A stretch of 64,000 nt of DNA, from NCBI GenBank assembly GCA_000827325.1, contig KN832883.1, forward strand, positions 720,552 to 784,551. The letters are read 5' to 3'. Every line of letters begins with the position of its first letter. The first letter of the stretch is position 1. Origin of the DNA: Oidiodendron maius Zn. Taxonomy: Eukaryota; Ascomycota; Leotiomycetes; Myxotrichaceae. Made by a program: the position numbers and the translations under genes. Below the pieces are notes generated by a model that saw only the letters and a program-made list of their open reading frames with translations, was not told where the DNA came from and did no database searches. This document shows, one piece after another, positions 1-12,765 of this stretch.

Positions 1-291
1 TCAATCCAACACGGCATTCCCTAGATGAGAGCAATTAGTAACTTATTGGGTAATTTGAGAGAATGCCATATGCTGATATACCTGGCCAGTATCGATAATG
101 ATTCGAGACCTGCCGGTCCCCACTAAATAGGTGTTTGTGCCTTGCAGGTGCATGTTACCTGGGTTCCCGCCTAGTATCCTCGTAACTCGATCTGTGACAT
201 CTTCAACATCTGGCAGGTACGGCAGATTTGCTTCTACGCCAGAGAGGTACTCTTGCCAGAAGGCCTTATCGAATGGCATTTTGAGAGCCAT
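1..291 (-). CDS. Metallo-beta-lactamase-type thioesterase, 5' part (atrochrysone carboxyl-ACP thioesterase-like)
   Basis: Partial gene running off the left edge; exon 1 is 291..82 and exon 2 begins at 20. The 61-base intron (81..21) has GTATAT, a TTACTAAT branch point and TCTAG. Splicing gives DTGQ-GMPCWI, the usual continuation in this family. The visible N-terminus ([20 protein letters not shown], then IIIDTGQ) is the first strand pair of the beta-lactamase fold; the HxHxDH zinc motif would lie outside the window. Described relatives release atrochrysone carboxylic acid from NR-PKSs that lack their own thioesterase, which fits the TE-less PKS at 19-25 kb. It is divergent from the Zn2Cys6 regulator, with which it shares a 967-base upstream region. 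Family call firm; substrate is inferred from context. Confidence 0.88.
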
Positions 292-1258
292 TGCTGAGGA
301 GTGTGAGTCTGCGCCGATCGGACTATAAAAGAGGCGGGGAAGTACTATATGTATAGAATGAATAGTGCTAGTTTTCGAGCATGCCTGTCATGTTTGGCAG
401 CCCGTAGATTAGTCACTGTATCCCCACGGGATGTTGCACAGCGAACCTTCAGCGCTCTAAAGTCCGACTCTCTTACATACAGGCTACATCACTAATCCCC
501 TCCTGGTAGGATTTTACAATTATTCACCGTAATAAAGACGCATACGCCACCCAATACGCGCGTCTTGGTTTCCAGGTTATTCAAGGTGCATGCCAGACTC
601 TAATAGGAAGCCACGGCGGAGGTCAAATATTAACTTACTTTCGGACACATTAGGTGGGCCGGTTCTAGGTCTCTCTCCCATATAATCATGTCCACCGTTG
701 CTTGATGTAGCTCTGGACGGCACACAGTGACTAATAATAGGATATTAAAAATACATTCCGCGGGTTGTAATCCGAGACGTAGATCAAAGAAGGATCGTAA
801 TCCTAACTCGCCAGTTGTGAGGTGCCATGCCTTAAAAGTGGACACAGCGCATTCACTAAGCCGGGCGGCTATTCCATTAAGGTAGGTTACACGGCCACCT
901 CGTGTTTTTATTTTGTGTCTAGATCTTCTGGCCATTCTAATTGATTGGCGGCCGAATACGAAAATAAAGGGGCGAGACTGTTACTTACGCACTTGTCCGA
1001 AAGGCGGCAGGCTGGGCGGAAAAAGAACATTCCTTTAGCATATAATTCGGACTCTTGGGACACGGAATTGGTTCGCACTTAAAAATAGTGTGCTTTAGTT
1101 GATTAGACCAGATCAAATGCGGCGTAATGTAAAATTCCTTCCGCGTCTTGGCATGTGCGGCAATTAAAGCTTGGCATGCTGAACTTCGTAGGACGTGCCT
1201 TCGCGTCCGAAAGGTAGCAGGACGGCGGAATTTGCGGTATATAAAAATATATTGATAT
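292..1258. promoter_or_regulatory. Divergent intergenic region between thioesterase and Zn2Cys6 regulator
   Basis: 967 bases separate two divergently transcribed cluster genes, so both promoters should lie here. A TATAAAA-like string stands near 325 on the thioesterase side, and ATATAAAAATATATTG lies just before the regulator's ATG. Short open frames within it have no recognisable similarity and I treat them as noise. Confidence 0.4.
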
Positions 1259-3993
1259 ATGGAAGCGGTAGGAGTCAAAAATATTCGAGAGCTACTCGAA
1301 TACCGACAATTAATGGAGGAAAGCAGGTCGAAAACGGCCACAAGGCACTCATGCCAACGGAAGCGGCCGGCAGCACCTCCACAGCTCAGCTGCGAGCTTT
1401 GTCGAGAGAGAAAAGTCAAGTGCGACAAGCTAGAACCTTGTACCAATTGCATTTCATCTGGTGTTATCTGTGTGCCGATTCACCGCCTACGATTGCCGCG
1501 TGGCGTCCATGCCCGCTCCCGCCGGGCATCACCGCCAGCACCAACTGTGCATGTAAAGGCTCACAGCACCAATGCTGAGCTTAATGAGAACAGTCTCAGT
1601 AAATGTATTCAGAGACTTGAGTCCCTCGTAGACAGCCTGGGCTCAACGACGACTAGAGCGGAATGTATATCATCGGGGTACAACCAAAGGCAGGTAAGTT
1701 GGCGTTGAATCTCGCTGAAGACACTGATAAAATCATGCTGAAAATATCTCCTGTAGTCTATTAAAAGCTCGCCAATATCGAATGTCACTCCAGTACATGC
1801 GAGTCCCAGGGCGTCGGAGGCAGCAATTTCCAGAGGTGGCCAGAAACAGACTATCTTGATACCGCAGCCCGATCACTCGTGGGCCGACTTAGTTGATGAG
1901 GTAGGAAGGATCTCACACACACAAGGATAACGCAAGCATCCATCTATTCTGGCCAGTATGCTGACCCGGCCGCCGTAGATAAGTGAACTCCATGATGAAA
2001 CGACTTCAAACGAAGAGGACGAACACAACCCACAACAACTATACTCTACCCAGGCCAACTTGACCGACAGCGGCATTGGTGTTCTGGGATTGGGCGCATT
2101 ATGTGACACGCCGCTTATCCCCAATCACTTCACTCCCAGAGTCTCAGTCAGTGTAAGTCAGATGTGTCTGGTCTATCTCCGGCAGGTAGACCCGGTTATC
2201 AAGATTCTTCATCGGCCGTCCCTACAGGGGTGGTTGGTACGAGGAGAAGGATACCTAGGTTACCCATCTGGGCATGCCTCAGTCGACGCTCTGAGCGCGG
2301 CAGTATGCTACTCTGCAGCGAGCAGCATGACGGAAAATCAGTGCCACGCATCCTTTCATACCAACAAATCTACCGTCGTAGCAGACTATAGAAAGGCATG
2401 CGAGGCTGCGATGCAGAGGGCGGACTTACTAGCGACACGAGACATTACTGTCCTTCAGGCGTTTGTGTTATATCTCGTGAGTGTCTATATATATCTTATA
2501 AATGCATAGTGACAGAGAATTTGGAGCTGATATTTTGCTATTGTTTGGTGCTAAAGATTGCAAGGAGATCAGAGGACCGTAGCAGAGCCGTGTGGACTCT
2601 AATCGCAGTGGCTGTCAGCATTGCGAAGTCCTTATGCATCTATCGAGATCCAGAAATGGCGGCTGGACGTGAGGAGAGCTTCTTCGATCAGCAGATGCGA
2701 AGGCGGCTGTGGCTCACTACCTGCCTGATAGACTTCCAGGCCTCGTTTGGTCTGACCTCCGAGCCACTTATCAGCCTCGAGGAAGCAACTTCTTCTTTTG
2801 TCCTACCACGACACGTCAATGACGCTGATTTCGACCATACTACGCAATACCCAATTCCTGTTAGAGAGGGGTTGACCGACACGACTTTTGCACTCGTCAC
2901 ATACCATGCACAACTCAGCGGACGCTTGCTTAACTCTGTTGCGGTGGAGAAGAGTAGGACTGAAAATTTTGGCATAGCCAACGGACAGCACGCAGCATCA
3001 ACGTCGTCTAATAACGCGTCGAACATAGAAGCGGAACGACAGCAGCACGCACAACGATTCAAGCAAGAAGCACTCAAGCTCTTACACTTCTGCGACCCTG
3101 AATCATCTCCATACGCCTGGTTCACTTGGCACGGGACACAGTGCATCCTGGCTGGGGTGCAGCTATTCGAACTACGCCCACTGCAGTGGGCACGGATAGG
3201 CGAACCAGTGCCGCTGCAGAGTGCAGAGGATGATTCAGAACTGCTACAGCTAACACTCCGATTTCTCGAGAAGGCGCAACTGATGTTGACCGATCCCCGC
3301 GGTGAGGGCTTCCGCTGGTATATCGTAGTTCCGTGGCATGCACTGGCAATAGCCATCGCCCAGTGCTACGTGTGTACCGACACCGCCCTCGTTCGCCAAG
3401 TCTGGCCACTTATTGAAGCGTCCTACCACCACCTCGAGATCGCCACTGCGAAGAGTGCTAGCGGAATGCAGCAGCATCCTCTGGGAAAGCTAATGCACCA
3501 GACACGGGAGAAACTGGAGGGGTTTCAGCACTTTGATCATATTGCAATAGAAAATACATACTTCAGCAATACTGGCGTGCCCGCAGAGATCACGCACTTA
3601 GGAGCAAATGCTGTTCTAGTTGAAAAATCAACTCTCTCACCTTGGTCGACAATCCCTTTACCTAGCAATTCAGATTCCATCACTGGGCCTGCTTATTCCC
3701 CACCAGCGGCGCTACTCCCACAGCAAAGATGGAGCCCGTCATGGCAATCTCTCCAGGGCCACCCTATGATCACCTCTACGCCTACATTATCAATGACAGG
3801 ACTATCTCCTTCACCACAAGACATCCTAGACCAATCTTGGAGGCCGTTAGAGGAGCTTGTACCAGGTATTCACTTAAATGAGTTTGCAATTCCCGGCTTG
3901 TATTGTGAAAATAGGCCAGTGAAATCTCTCATGATAGCACCTTATTTCATCGCAAACAACGAGGCATTGGAAGCATGGGAGACCTTGGCTTAG
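1259..3993 (+). CDS. Zn2Cys6 transcription factor with fungal-specific TF domain
   Basis: Model join(1259..1693, 1757..1900, 1979..2476, 2557..3993), 837 residues. All three introns (63, 78, 80 bases) have GT-AG borders and keep phase. Residues 45-71 hold CX2CX6CX5CX2CX6C (CELCRERKVKCDKLEPCTNC...), the binuclear zinc cluster that binds DNA. From about residue 255 the fungal transcription-factor middle homology region follows (VYLRQVDPVIKILHRP; later RAVWTLIAVAVSIAKSL). It probably acts in the nucleus as the pathway-specific activator of the neighbouring cluster; whether it controls the PKS genes, the RiPP genes or both is not visible. The start is uncertain: an in-frame ATG at 1313 would remove 18 residues. 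Confidence 0.88.
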
Positions 3994-4329
3994 GGGTTTA
4001 CGGGTATGTCATCCTAATATTTGACAATCAGGATGAGCCTCTAGAGCCCGTGGTTCCTGTGGTATGATTTATCATGGCGTACATTAAGGTAAACGGCAAC
4101 TGGCTTGCCTAGCGAACTAGACTTCAGTTTTGAAACAATTCTATGTTTTACAGTAAGTGACCTCGATGTTTATCTCAGCCAGGTGCAGCCTTGCCCACAA
4201 GACAGATTCAACCTCACTGGCTTAGATTCTGCAGAGATCTAAAGTAATGGAGAGCATAGACGCGCAGACATTCACGCTCTATGCGTACCAGAGAGATTCA
4301 AGTGAGGACTGTATAGCCTAATATACGTC
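3994..4329. other. Intergenic, no gene seen
   Basis: About 340 bases between the regulator's stop and the HET relic. I see no coding signal; it should hold the regulator's 3' untranslated region. Confidence 0.4.
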
Positions 4330-5262
4330 GAACCATTTCCCAGGCGCCGAAAAACAGTGCAGTGCGAGATCAAAGAGTTCCCTTTGCAGAAACGTATACC
4401 ATTCGAAGCTTTGTCATATGAATGGGGCGTGGAGATCGTAGGCAAAACTCTTGACCTCCCATCTTGGGTCCCCAACTAGCAGACCTTCCGTCGATCCGAA
4501 GAGGCTTCCACGGCGTGGATTTTATGCTCATGTCCGCAGATGGTTAAACCAAAGTGAGAAGGCGAGACGTCGGCGACCCAGCTCGTCTCATGCCTCAAGG
4601 TATCCAAATCGGCCACATCAAAACCGTGGGGATGTGTAACAAACAGCTCCACCGAACCACGGGCCTTCGAATTCGTGCACCACACACAACTCAAGGAATT
4701 CGAGCAACTCCCTACTCACGCCCGCACCACTAACATAACTTCCCTTTACCAGTTCACTGATGAGCCAATCCAACTAGCCTACATGCGAACACGCTTCTGC
4801 TCCGACTTTCCCTACCGCCATTTCAACCCCTCCTCCCATTTCATCGACCTGCGCACTGGCGAAGTCGCCTGGTTAACAGTCTCGGGAATCCTCTTCACCG
4901 CCAGCCCCCCCCTCCTCCTACGCGGATCCCGGGAACCAAAATTCTAGCGTCAACGAAGATATCAAGTCCTCTTTGCTCCAGCAGTCAGCGAATAATGTCT
5001 TCACCACCACAGAAACCGGAAATATGGGCATGGCTCTTCCGGTTGTACAGGTTGACGACATTGTCTTTGTTTTGATTAAGGGGAGGTTCCCAGTGGTTCT
5101 CCGATCGGCGGAGGGTGAGACAGATACGACAAGTGCAGATCCGGATGTGCACAATTTTGTGTGTCTCTGCTCCCTTCACAGCTTAACAAATGGGAAAGCC
5201 CGGAGACGGCCGGTGGATTCATTCCTACTCGGCATTACCGCAGAGCATGATCACGAGCAGTC
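4330..5262 (+). pseudogene. Decayed heterokaryon-incompatibility (HET) domain gene
   Basis: Pieces of a HET-domain protein can be read in order but in different frames. First comes FEALSYEWG near 4405-4431, the family's ALSYxWG motif. Next is INQSE near 4548, the end of the usual WIDAxCINQ motif, after a stretch that no longer reads as protein. A conserved-looking middle follows at 4675-4947. The C-terminal signature is near 5049-5210 (DDIVFVLIKGRFPVVLR, then a degraded version of the usual YVHGxMxGE). Stops and frame changes separate the blocks and splice sites do not repair them, so I call it a pseudogene. Intact HET proteins trigger cell death after fusion of unlike strains. Confidence 0.65.
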
Positions 5263-8200
5263 ACGCTGGTGGCTGGCATTCAGGTCAGGAGTTGCTGACA
5301 ACCACCGGATTGCATGAGTTTATTGTTGTGTAAATAGTTCTGTATATCATCTACTAATAGCTACAAACTACGACAAATGGCTATAAGTTATCACCTCAGG
5401 CACTCACTCCAATCTATGGCGCGTTGTAAGTTATTTCAAAAATTCAATTTAGGCTTTGTATCCTTTTTAATAATAAAAGCTTCATTTCTTTTTCATCATT
5501 TAACTCCGTGAAAACCTCCACAATCCGAGTCTTCCCCCACGTCGCTTGAAATATCTCTAATCTCCGCTGAGTAATGTGGCCTGACTTTGACCTTTACGAC
5601 CTCACAATAGGCGCATCTCGGGATACCACAGTCTGGATTGGGGCAATTTTGAGTTGTGATAGAGTTCCCGGAATGTCCGCATGCACACTAAAAGATTGTG
5701 AGCACAAGCGAATAGTTTGAGCCGTCAATTAGGGAACGTATATGAAAGGGGGGTTGTAACGTACACAGCGCCAAATAAAGACTGCTCGCTTCTTGGGCGG
5801 GCCCATTGTTGGGGTTGCCTGACGCTCTAGCTTCGAGAATTGGGCAAGATGATAAACGCTACCCTTGTTTCGGAATGATATGAGAGCTGTATTTAGGCAA
5901 TGGGCAGTGATGCTACACTGTAACTCGATGTTATCCCTTACTGCCAGATCGCAGGGTAGAATATAGCAATTGGGAATCGGATGACAACCAGGCAGGAATA
6001 GTCTAATTTGACAATTGACGAAGACGCTTCTGAATCACGAAGTTGTTGCCTTTGAGATTCATATCGGAAGATATATAGATAGCCATTGTAATGTACTAGT
6101 AGTTAAAGGGGAAATGCGGTTGAAGGTGGTGACAAGGTCCTGACGCAAGTCATTTTGTAATTCAAATAAAAGATGGTTCTAATGTTATCTAGCGCTCACG
6201 CCTAGTAATGAAGCTTAGTCCGCGACCTTGTGAGATGAATGTGACCTTTGGAGGCCTCCAACCACCTTCCACCTATGGAAGGGGTATCGTCAATTGGAAT
6301 ACATGGTTCAACCAGCTTATTATGCATAACAGCTCGTGCAGCTGCGTATTATGAAACTCAGAAAGTGCGACTCAGGGCAAGTCTCTCTAGCAGGTAACAT
6401 CCGGATCGACTTCCGAAATTAATGCAAGGGTTCAATCGATAATGTCGAGCAGCCGATTAAGTTTTGTGTGATGGGCCTCCGCCACATTCGTCACAAGGCC
6501 CCGCTATATCCTTACTGGCCAATTCGAAGGTTTTCGGGGGAGCTTTCCCCGGATCAATAGCCCGTCTCTATCCACTCGCTGGGAGGAGGCCTCCAGATCA
6601 GGGGCAGGGCTGCATGGATCCTGACAATGGCCAACTAATGGGCAGCCATGGCAGGCGTCTCTTATGCACTGTACCCTCGCACACGTGATCAACTGCATAT
6701 ATTTGTCGCTCTTGCGAAGTCGCGAAGCTGCCACATTTTCACATCAGCAAAATCTTTCCGAGCTATCACATTGCAACCGCAGCTATTGAAGTTTGTTTTC
6801 TTTTCCGCCCCGCTGCTCACCTTGTGTGCCAGTCAGGATAGGTCTGGCTTCACGCACCTTATTATCCGTATCGAACTTTGTATTTGGGCATCCTTCGTCC
6901 CATAATCTTTCGGAAGTTCCTGCACAGAGATGTGACAATCCAAAAAGAGCTCGACAGCCATAGTTAAGAAAGATTACGCTGGCAGAATCTTCCCACACAA
7001 GCCTGTCTAGCGGATATTGAGGGGCCATCAAACGATTTCCGATGTATCGTCTTCTCAAGATCATGGTCGAGGAAACTCTAGCCGATCCACAACTATCAAT
7101 CTCGAAAATTATAGCCTCTTTCATGACAGGATATTTCTATCATTATCCCCGGCTACCTGGGCACCTTCTCCGCTTCCGCGATCTCCCGATCCCCACCCAA
7201 ATTGAACACTCCATATTCAGAAAGAGAGCGAGATTTTGCGGTCAATCACCCGACCCCTCCACCAATCAGCAATCATTCTCCTCAGGATTTCCATCTTTCT
7301 CCTCCTGTCCGCCCTCTACAGCTCAGCGAGCTTGCAGTTTAAAGAGCAGCAGTTGAGCGCCCGCGTCCGCGATCTTCCTGTGTACCTAAAACCAGGCTTC
7401 CAACAAGCACTGTTAACAACTTTTATTGTAGCTTTACACGCCCAAGGCGCATGTCTCTGCGAGTATCGAGGACAACACGGATCTGCGATAGAAGGGCAAT
7501 CTAGATAGCATTCGAGATCGTTTCGTGGTGCTGGAGCTTGGCTAGAGCAATCTCTATCCCACGCCAATAATCTTCGCCCTGCCCGAGAATTTTTCTGGAG
7601 GCTATACCGAGACTCCTGCCGCTCAAACCTTACTCTCCCAAGAGGGTCTGGTGTTTCAGCATCAAGAGCACAACCAGCGTTACGAGTGCGATCAGTGTGG
7701 CAGAGTCTATCTCCGTCACTGCGATCCGATGTCACAGGGGTCGACCTTATTTACCTTTGCCACCTCGATTACGGCTGCTTCCACACTGTGGTTGTTGAAC
7801 TGATTGGGCAGTAATATAACATAAGGGTTCAATACAACAGGTTTTGTATTAAGTGCACTAAATTGACTGGATAGCTAACTACAATATGTGCATACTCTCT
7901 AATATATAGATCCGAAGCCCCTTCTGAGGTTCTATCTTTAGGCTTCACTCGTGCCGTGCGGGGTTACAAACAATATCATGTGCAAGCTAGCATCGGAGCT
8001 CATATTCTCGTAGTGACGTGGATTGCAGTGGCGTTCTTCTTGGGCAGCGCTCTCATCCCGGTATTCAGCTCGTGCCACTACTTCGGTCGCTCATGTACCA
8101 CGGAAACCGTCCTAATCATGGTGCCCAGACGGAGAAGTCTACTTGGTCGTATAATAAGGTTAGCGCTTTGTTGGCGCAGAAGAACAGCAGCTTCTGGCGT

Positions 8201-8920
8201 CCGTTCCAGGGACGGTTTCCGAGCCCCTGGGTATAATCTCTCGGAAGCAGGATGCTTATGAGCCCTTTCATCATGTTTGATATTGTAGAATTTTATAGTA
8301 ATAATAATAACCTGTTTATAAGTACGTATTACAAGAATACGCCCTTGCAAGTAGAGGCGTATACGGATTTCATTACGCCCACACAGCCGTACTATACTGT
8401 ATCTGTAATTTTTCTAGGTGCGTAAGGAATAAAGTCACTGTATTATAATAAACTACACCTGCATTGTATGCAGTTATATTCCTCACACTGCTCAGATTGC
8501 ATGCCCTTTCCAGCCTCCAATGATATCGAAGGAAATAGAGCTTTTTACAGCTAAATCAGCGTCCTCAAGCATGGCCAGCGTCCCAGCAATATAATATTAA
8601 CACCGGAGCTTAGTCTAATTGGACATCAGGCACCCAATACACACACGACACAACGCATCATATTCAGTAGTTAGATGACATTGATTCTGAGTAATATTAC
8701 GAGTGATTTCTTTTACTATACAAAATACGACAGTTAGGAGGTACCGGCAGAAATTCCCAAATAGGCTTAAATTGATATTTTCTCTATCAAAAAGAGTGAT
8801 GGCACGTATCATAGGTCTCAAAGCCAAGGTCTTAAGCCTAAAGGAACTGCCTCTCCACAGCTCCATCATTTCACTCCTTCATTTTCATACATTTTACTCT
8901 CACATATATCTCCTTCTAAA
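5263..8920. other. Long non-coding stretch with possible gene debris
   Basis: About 3.7 kb without a convincing gene. Near 7640-7740 a reading with CDQCGRVYLRHCD resembles a broken C2H2 zinc finger. Near 7236-7340 and 7960-8100 there are short hydrophobic readings (for example ILLRISIFLLLSALYSS) that start and stop without a gene model. A short palindrome, CCTTCCACCTATGGAAGG, lies near 6266. I read the region as decayed sequence between cluster genes. Confidence 0.35.
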
Positions 8921-9753
8921 ATGACCTCGTCAAATCTACTCCACACATGCATTGTCGCGTGTTTCTCCTCGGCCGTAACCATCATAACTCTTCTTCTCCT
9001 CATCCGCCCCGGTTATGATAATATAATTACCACCGTTGTCGACCGTGTGCGGACCTCATCTTCTGTTTCTGCCGCCGCCGGCAGCCATTGCCCTAAGCCG
9101 AAAGAGTGTCCCGCTCTCACTCCATCGCAAGAGCTCTTCCCGACAAAATTCGTCAAAGACCCATGGATGCATCAGATTTATAGCAGGAATGGTGCTTCAA
9201 ACAAAACGGAATTTTGGGATTCACTGCTCACACCAAATGGAGGCTTCCTAATGGTCGACTTGCAGGACCATAAGAATCATAGCATTGGGGTATCGATGTT
9301 TCATCAGCTACACTGCTTAAGTATGATGTGAGTATTTTATATTGCTGGTTAAACTATAAAGAATCTAATTAATGATTCATGACTAGTCGAGCCGTTATCG
9401 TGACCGGCGAGATGCGTAGGCATCCCGTTGAAAGTCGTAATATGAAAGAGATGCAAGATCACGAACATTTTATGCATTGCTTTGATTACATTGTTCAGGT
9501 AGCTCCACTCAAATGCCTTCCATCTTATCCATGATTCTAATGGAGCATACAGGCTATACTGTGCTCAGCAGATGATGCGTTGGAAAGATCAATTAACATA
9601 TTGGACGCGGGGGGTGAAGAGGAGGATGGAATCAACGGTATGGGGCAGACGCACCAATGTCGCAATGCTACGCTACTCTATGACTATGTGCTGCAATCTG
9701 AGCAAGTCCCCGTTAAGGTGGATTCACTTGGCAAATATTCTGTATTCCCATGA
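8921..9753 (+). CDS. UstYa-family (DUF3328) oxidase-like protein 1
   Basis: Model join(8921..9327, 9387..9498, 9553..9753), 239 residues; both introns keep phase. One membrane helix lies at about residues 10-28, then a lumenal domain. It has both family HxxHC motifs: HQLHC at 128-132 and HFMHC at 163-167 (the latter followed by FDYIVQ), and the late MGQTHQCRN block. In dikaritin pathways UstYa-type proteins are needed for oxidative cyclisation of the precursor peptide, and the two motifs are thought to bind a metal. With two further canonical copies and a repeat precursor within 8.5 kb, a role in modifying that peptide is likely. The family also acts in non-RiPP pathways, so the substrate is inference. 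Confidence 0.92.
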
Positions 9754-11549
9754 GCACCAAAATTTATCAAGGAGTCAGTAGAAAATTGATGTATTGGATA
9801 TGAACATGTTTTACGAATAGGGACATGAGCTGGCTTATGCTCGAGCCGCAGAGGAACAACTGTGACTTAGCAGAGATCAGGACACTTCACCCGTGGCTGC
9901 TAATCAATGCAAACTGGTAAGTGAAGGACGTTTGGGTTGTGGAGGGTGGATGCAACACGCTGGGGTATCTGCGTTCACAGTGCAGAGATTTCAACATGTT
10001 TATCACTTAACCATGCGGGATTGCACTCACTGGCGTTTGGATGAGGGAATTGTGAAGGTCTAGCCTTCAATACGTGCAAATCTCGTATTGTCGCATTTGC
10101 AAGATGCTCTGAGGGGCAATTCGGCCCACATCGCGGCCATGCTAGATTACTATGTGCCGATATCACATAAGAAAGTCCTCAGAGTAGTCTAATATAGCCT
10201 CGATAATGCGTCAGGCAGGATCAAAAGGCCCACCACAGGATTTCAATTTTTCTAGTGAATACGATAATCCGTCTTAGGCGCAGCAAGCCCTCGCCTAGAC
10301 GACATGATGCCTTCACCGACTAGAGGCCGAGCTGATCGGTGATTACCTAGAAAGGAAGGAGACTCCCTGACACTTCACCGTCCGAAAAAATGGTTCGAGG
10401 CAAAGACTGCAAGGCGATTAGTAATTACCTAAAGAGGAAAGCGACAAGACAGTGGCGGCAGGACTTGAGAAAAACCAACCGGTCTCCATTTCTGCAAGAT
10501 TAATTAGTCAAAAAGAGGAAAGATGGAAGCGGTATACCTAAGTCTGGAGACGGTTTAGTTGTGGCCTCTACTAATCTTCTTTGCGAGCTGTACGGTATCA
10601 AGATGGACAAGTGTGACATTTCTTGTGTGCTTATTGCCACTTTTCTCCCCGCCCGTCCTTCGCCGAGATCCCCGCTAGCTACTGCTGGGACATCTTCAGG
10701 CCGTTATTACTCTCAAAACATTGTATTCATTACAAATGTGCGATGTGAAGACACTTTAGTTTATACTATAATACGCGGTTGCTAATAATGGCAGGTAAAC
10801 TTGAGCACCTTTTCCCGAACGGCCCTAGGATAAACTCCACAAAATGATGCTGCAGACCAGGAAGTGTATGCCGAAGAGAAAACGGACCAGAATGTCTGCC
10901 GCAGTTAACGCAGCATGGTGATTCCGAATGAAGTTAGACAACCTTATCCTATCACCTTGCGTGCCGCAAACGCCAAAATGATGGCGGTAGGACGTCACAC
11001 TTTACACTATATTAGGCTAAGTTGAAAACCTCTGACAAGGTTCTTAATCCTTATCCCAACAACCATCATCAAATAAACAGCGCTACAGTTGTGACCCCGA
11101 AAGGACAGAAACAGCCACAGCTCTGCTTCTACCTTTATCGCATGTATTGGTAAGATGCACATCTCACGCTGTGATATGACGTCCGAGTGCTTATGGCATG
11201 CGGGCTAACTTATGGAGCTTGGATTTGTAATGGATAAGCAATGCGTGCCACTTCTTTTCATTGGCTGCAGCTATGTTGAAAACTATACAGGTCTTAGAAG
11301 CCCCTCGGTCCGCCTAGCACGTTGGCCGGACCCGGCATGAGCTGAGAGGCACTTGCCACTAAGTAACAATCGGAAACTGATTCGGCACGAATTTCAACTA
11401 GCAATGCAGTAGAGTCTCGCACCAGAATCCTTGTCATTACGTTACTATCGCTGCCATTGGGTCTATCTTTTGTACCAAGTAGTTGGTTAGCGCTCCTGAT
11501 ACTCCACCGAGAACAACCAGGATACCTTCGTGTCATGTGCCCTCTCTCC
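9754..11549. other. Intergenic, no gene seen
   Basis: About 1.8 kb between the convergent UstYa genes 1 and 2. Only short, unrelated open frames are present. The part from about 10220 to 10560 contains similar purine-rich strings (for example GATTACCTAGAAAGGAAGG and AATTACCTAAAGAGGAAAG), perhaps degraded repeat sequence. Confidence 0.35.
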
Positions 11550-12765
11550 TTAGGGCGGTCTCGGCCAGACCTTGGAATCGGCTGGCATCGGATACCCAGT
11601 CGCCGGTGGAGGCGGTACCTCATGCTCCTCAATCCATCTGGCCACGGTATCGAGGTCACGGCATTTGTGCACTGTATTAAAATTGGCAAAGGGATCCGGG
11701 ATATCCTTTACCCAGTGGTGCGGGATGACGCCCACGTCAGCGCTGCACATGATATTCTGCCGAAGCATTTCAAAGCAGTGGTCTAATAGGTGCGATCAGC
11801 TGACTGTCCATTGCAATAGTGTGTGGATACTCACTGATGTGCACTTGGACGGTAATCGGTCTGTCGTTTAACCAGGTTGCCCATTTTTTGTTTTCTGGTC
11901 TTTCATAGTACTCCCTGTGATATGCTTGCCGAATCACGTTCAAACACTATCCCTCCGTCAGCTTGCTCGCAGGACAACACCAGTAATTCCAACAGAGAGC
12001 ACTTACATGCATCTTGTGACTAATCTCGAGGAACCCAATATACCCGCCTCCGTAGTCTTCAGTAAACTTGGCAGACCCGTCTAAGTCCATGCCCATTGCG
12101 GCGAATTCGTCGCGGGAAAAGCTGGCGTATTTCACTGGAGCGCTGGTCAGCCGAGGAGTTTCCAGGCCATGGCTGAAGAAGAGGGAAACGATGGGAACTC
12201 CACGAACCAAACTTACCGAACCCCCATTTGTTCCACTCGCGGTCCATGGCTTCATTTGGATCTCCCCAGTGGCCAGAAAACTCAGAATTCTTTCCAAGTG
12301 TGCCTGTTAGGATGTTAGCCTACCGTAGAAGGTTAAGAACGGTCTGGGGTAAATACCATTGAACTTGACGTCATGTAGCTTATTGCTAACTTGATCCATT
12401 ACGGTTGCTAAAACACATTAGAGCCAGTTGGGATGTTATGTCTTAGTGAACAGACAGTAAGTTGAACTGTGCCTCATGCATTTCTCGTCAATGTAAGGCT
12501 GCCATGCTCTTCCGAACAGAAAGGCTCCCACTGCAGTGACCACCAAGATACAGGTCACGGTGATGATAGAGAGGACACCGAAGCGTCGACGCGGATGGTA
12601 AAGACTGTAATCTTCGTCGCGGAGGAGAGCACGCGCACCATCCTGGTTGTCAAGGCTATCTTCGTCAGAAGTTCGTAATGATTTTTCTAAGCTTGCGGAT
12701 GGCACCGCAAAGTACATCTGCGGCCGGCCGAGTGAGCCCTTGATGACTTGTATCCAAGATCGCAT
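11550..12765 (-). CDS. UstYa-family (DUF3328) oxidase-like protein 2
   Basis: Six exons: 12765..12456, 12407..12357, 12303..12217, 12134..12007, 11946..11835, 11782..11550; 306 residues, every join in phase. A cytosolic N-terminus is followed by a membrane helix at about 63-85, the YSTVMDQVSNKLHDVKFNG block typical of UstYa proteins, then HKMHC at 189-193 and HINHC at 228-232. Both HxxHC motifs are formed across introns, which helps confirm the splice choices. The first donor (GTCTGT) is the weakest. The gene ends about 1 kb upstream of the precursor gene on the other strand, so the two are divergent and may share a control region. Likely role: oxidative cyclisation of the precursor peptide in the secretory pathway (inference from family and context). 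Confidence 0.9.

Noticed and set aside
7640-7740. C2H2 zinc-finger-like reading (CDQCGRVYLRHCD)
   Set aside because: The final His pair is missing and the frame stops; at best debris of a finger protein.
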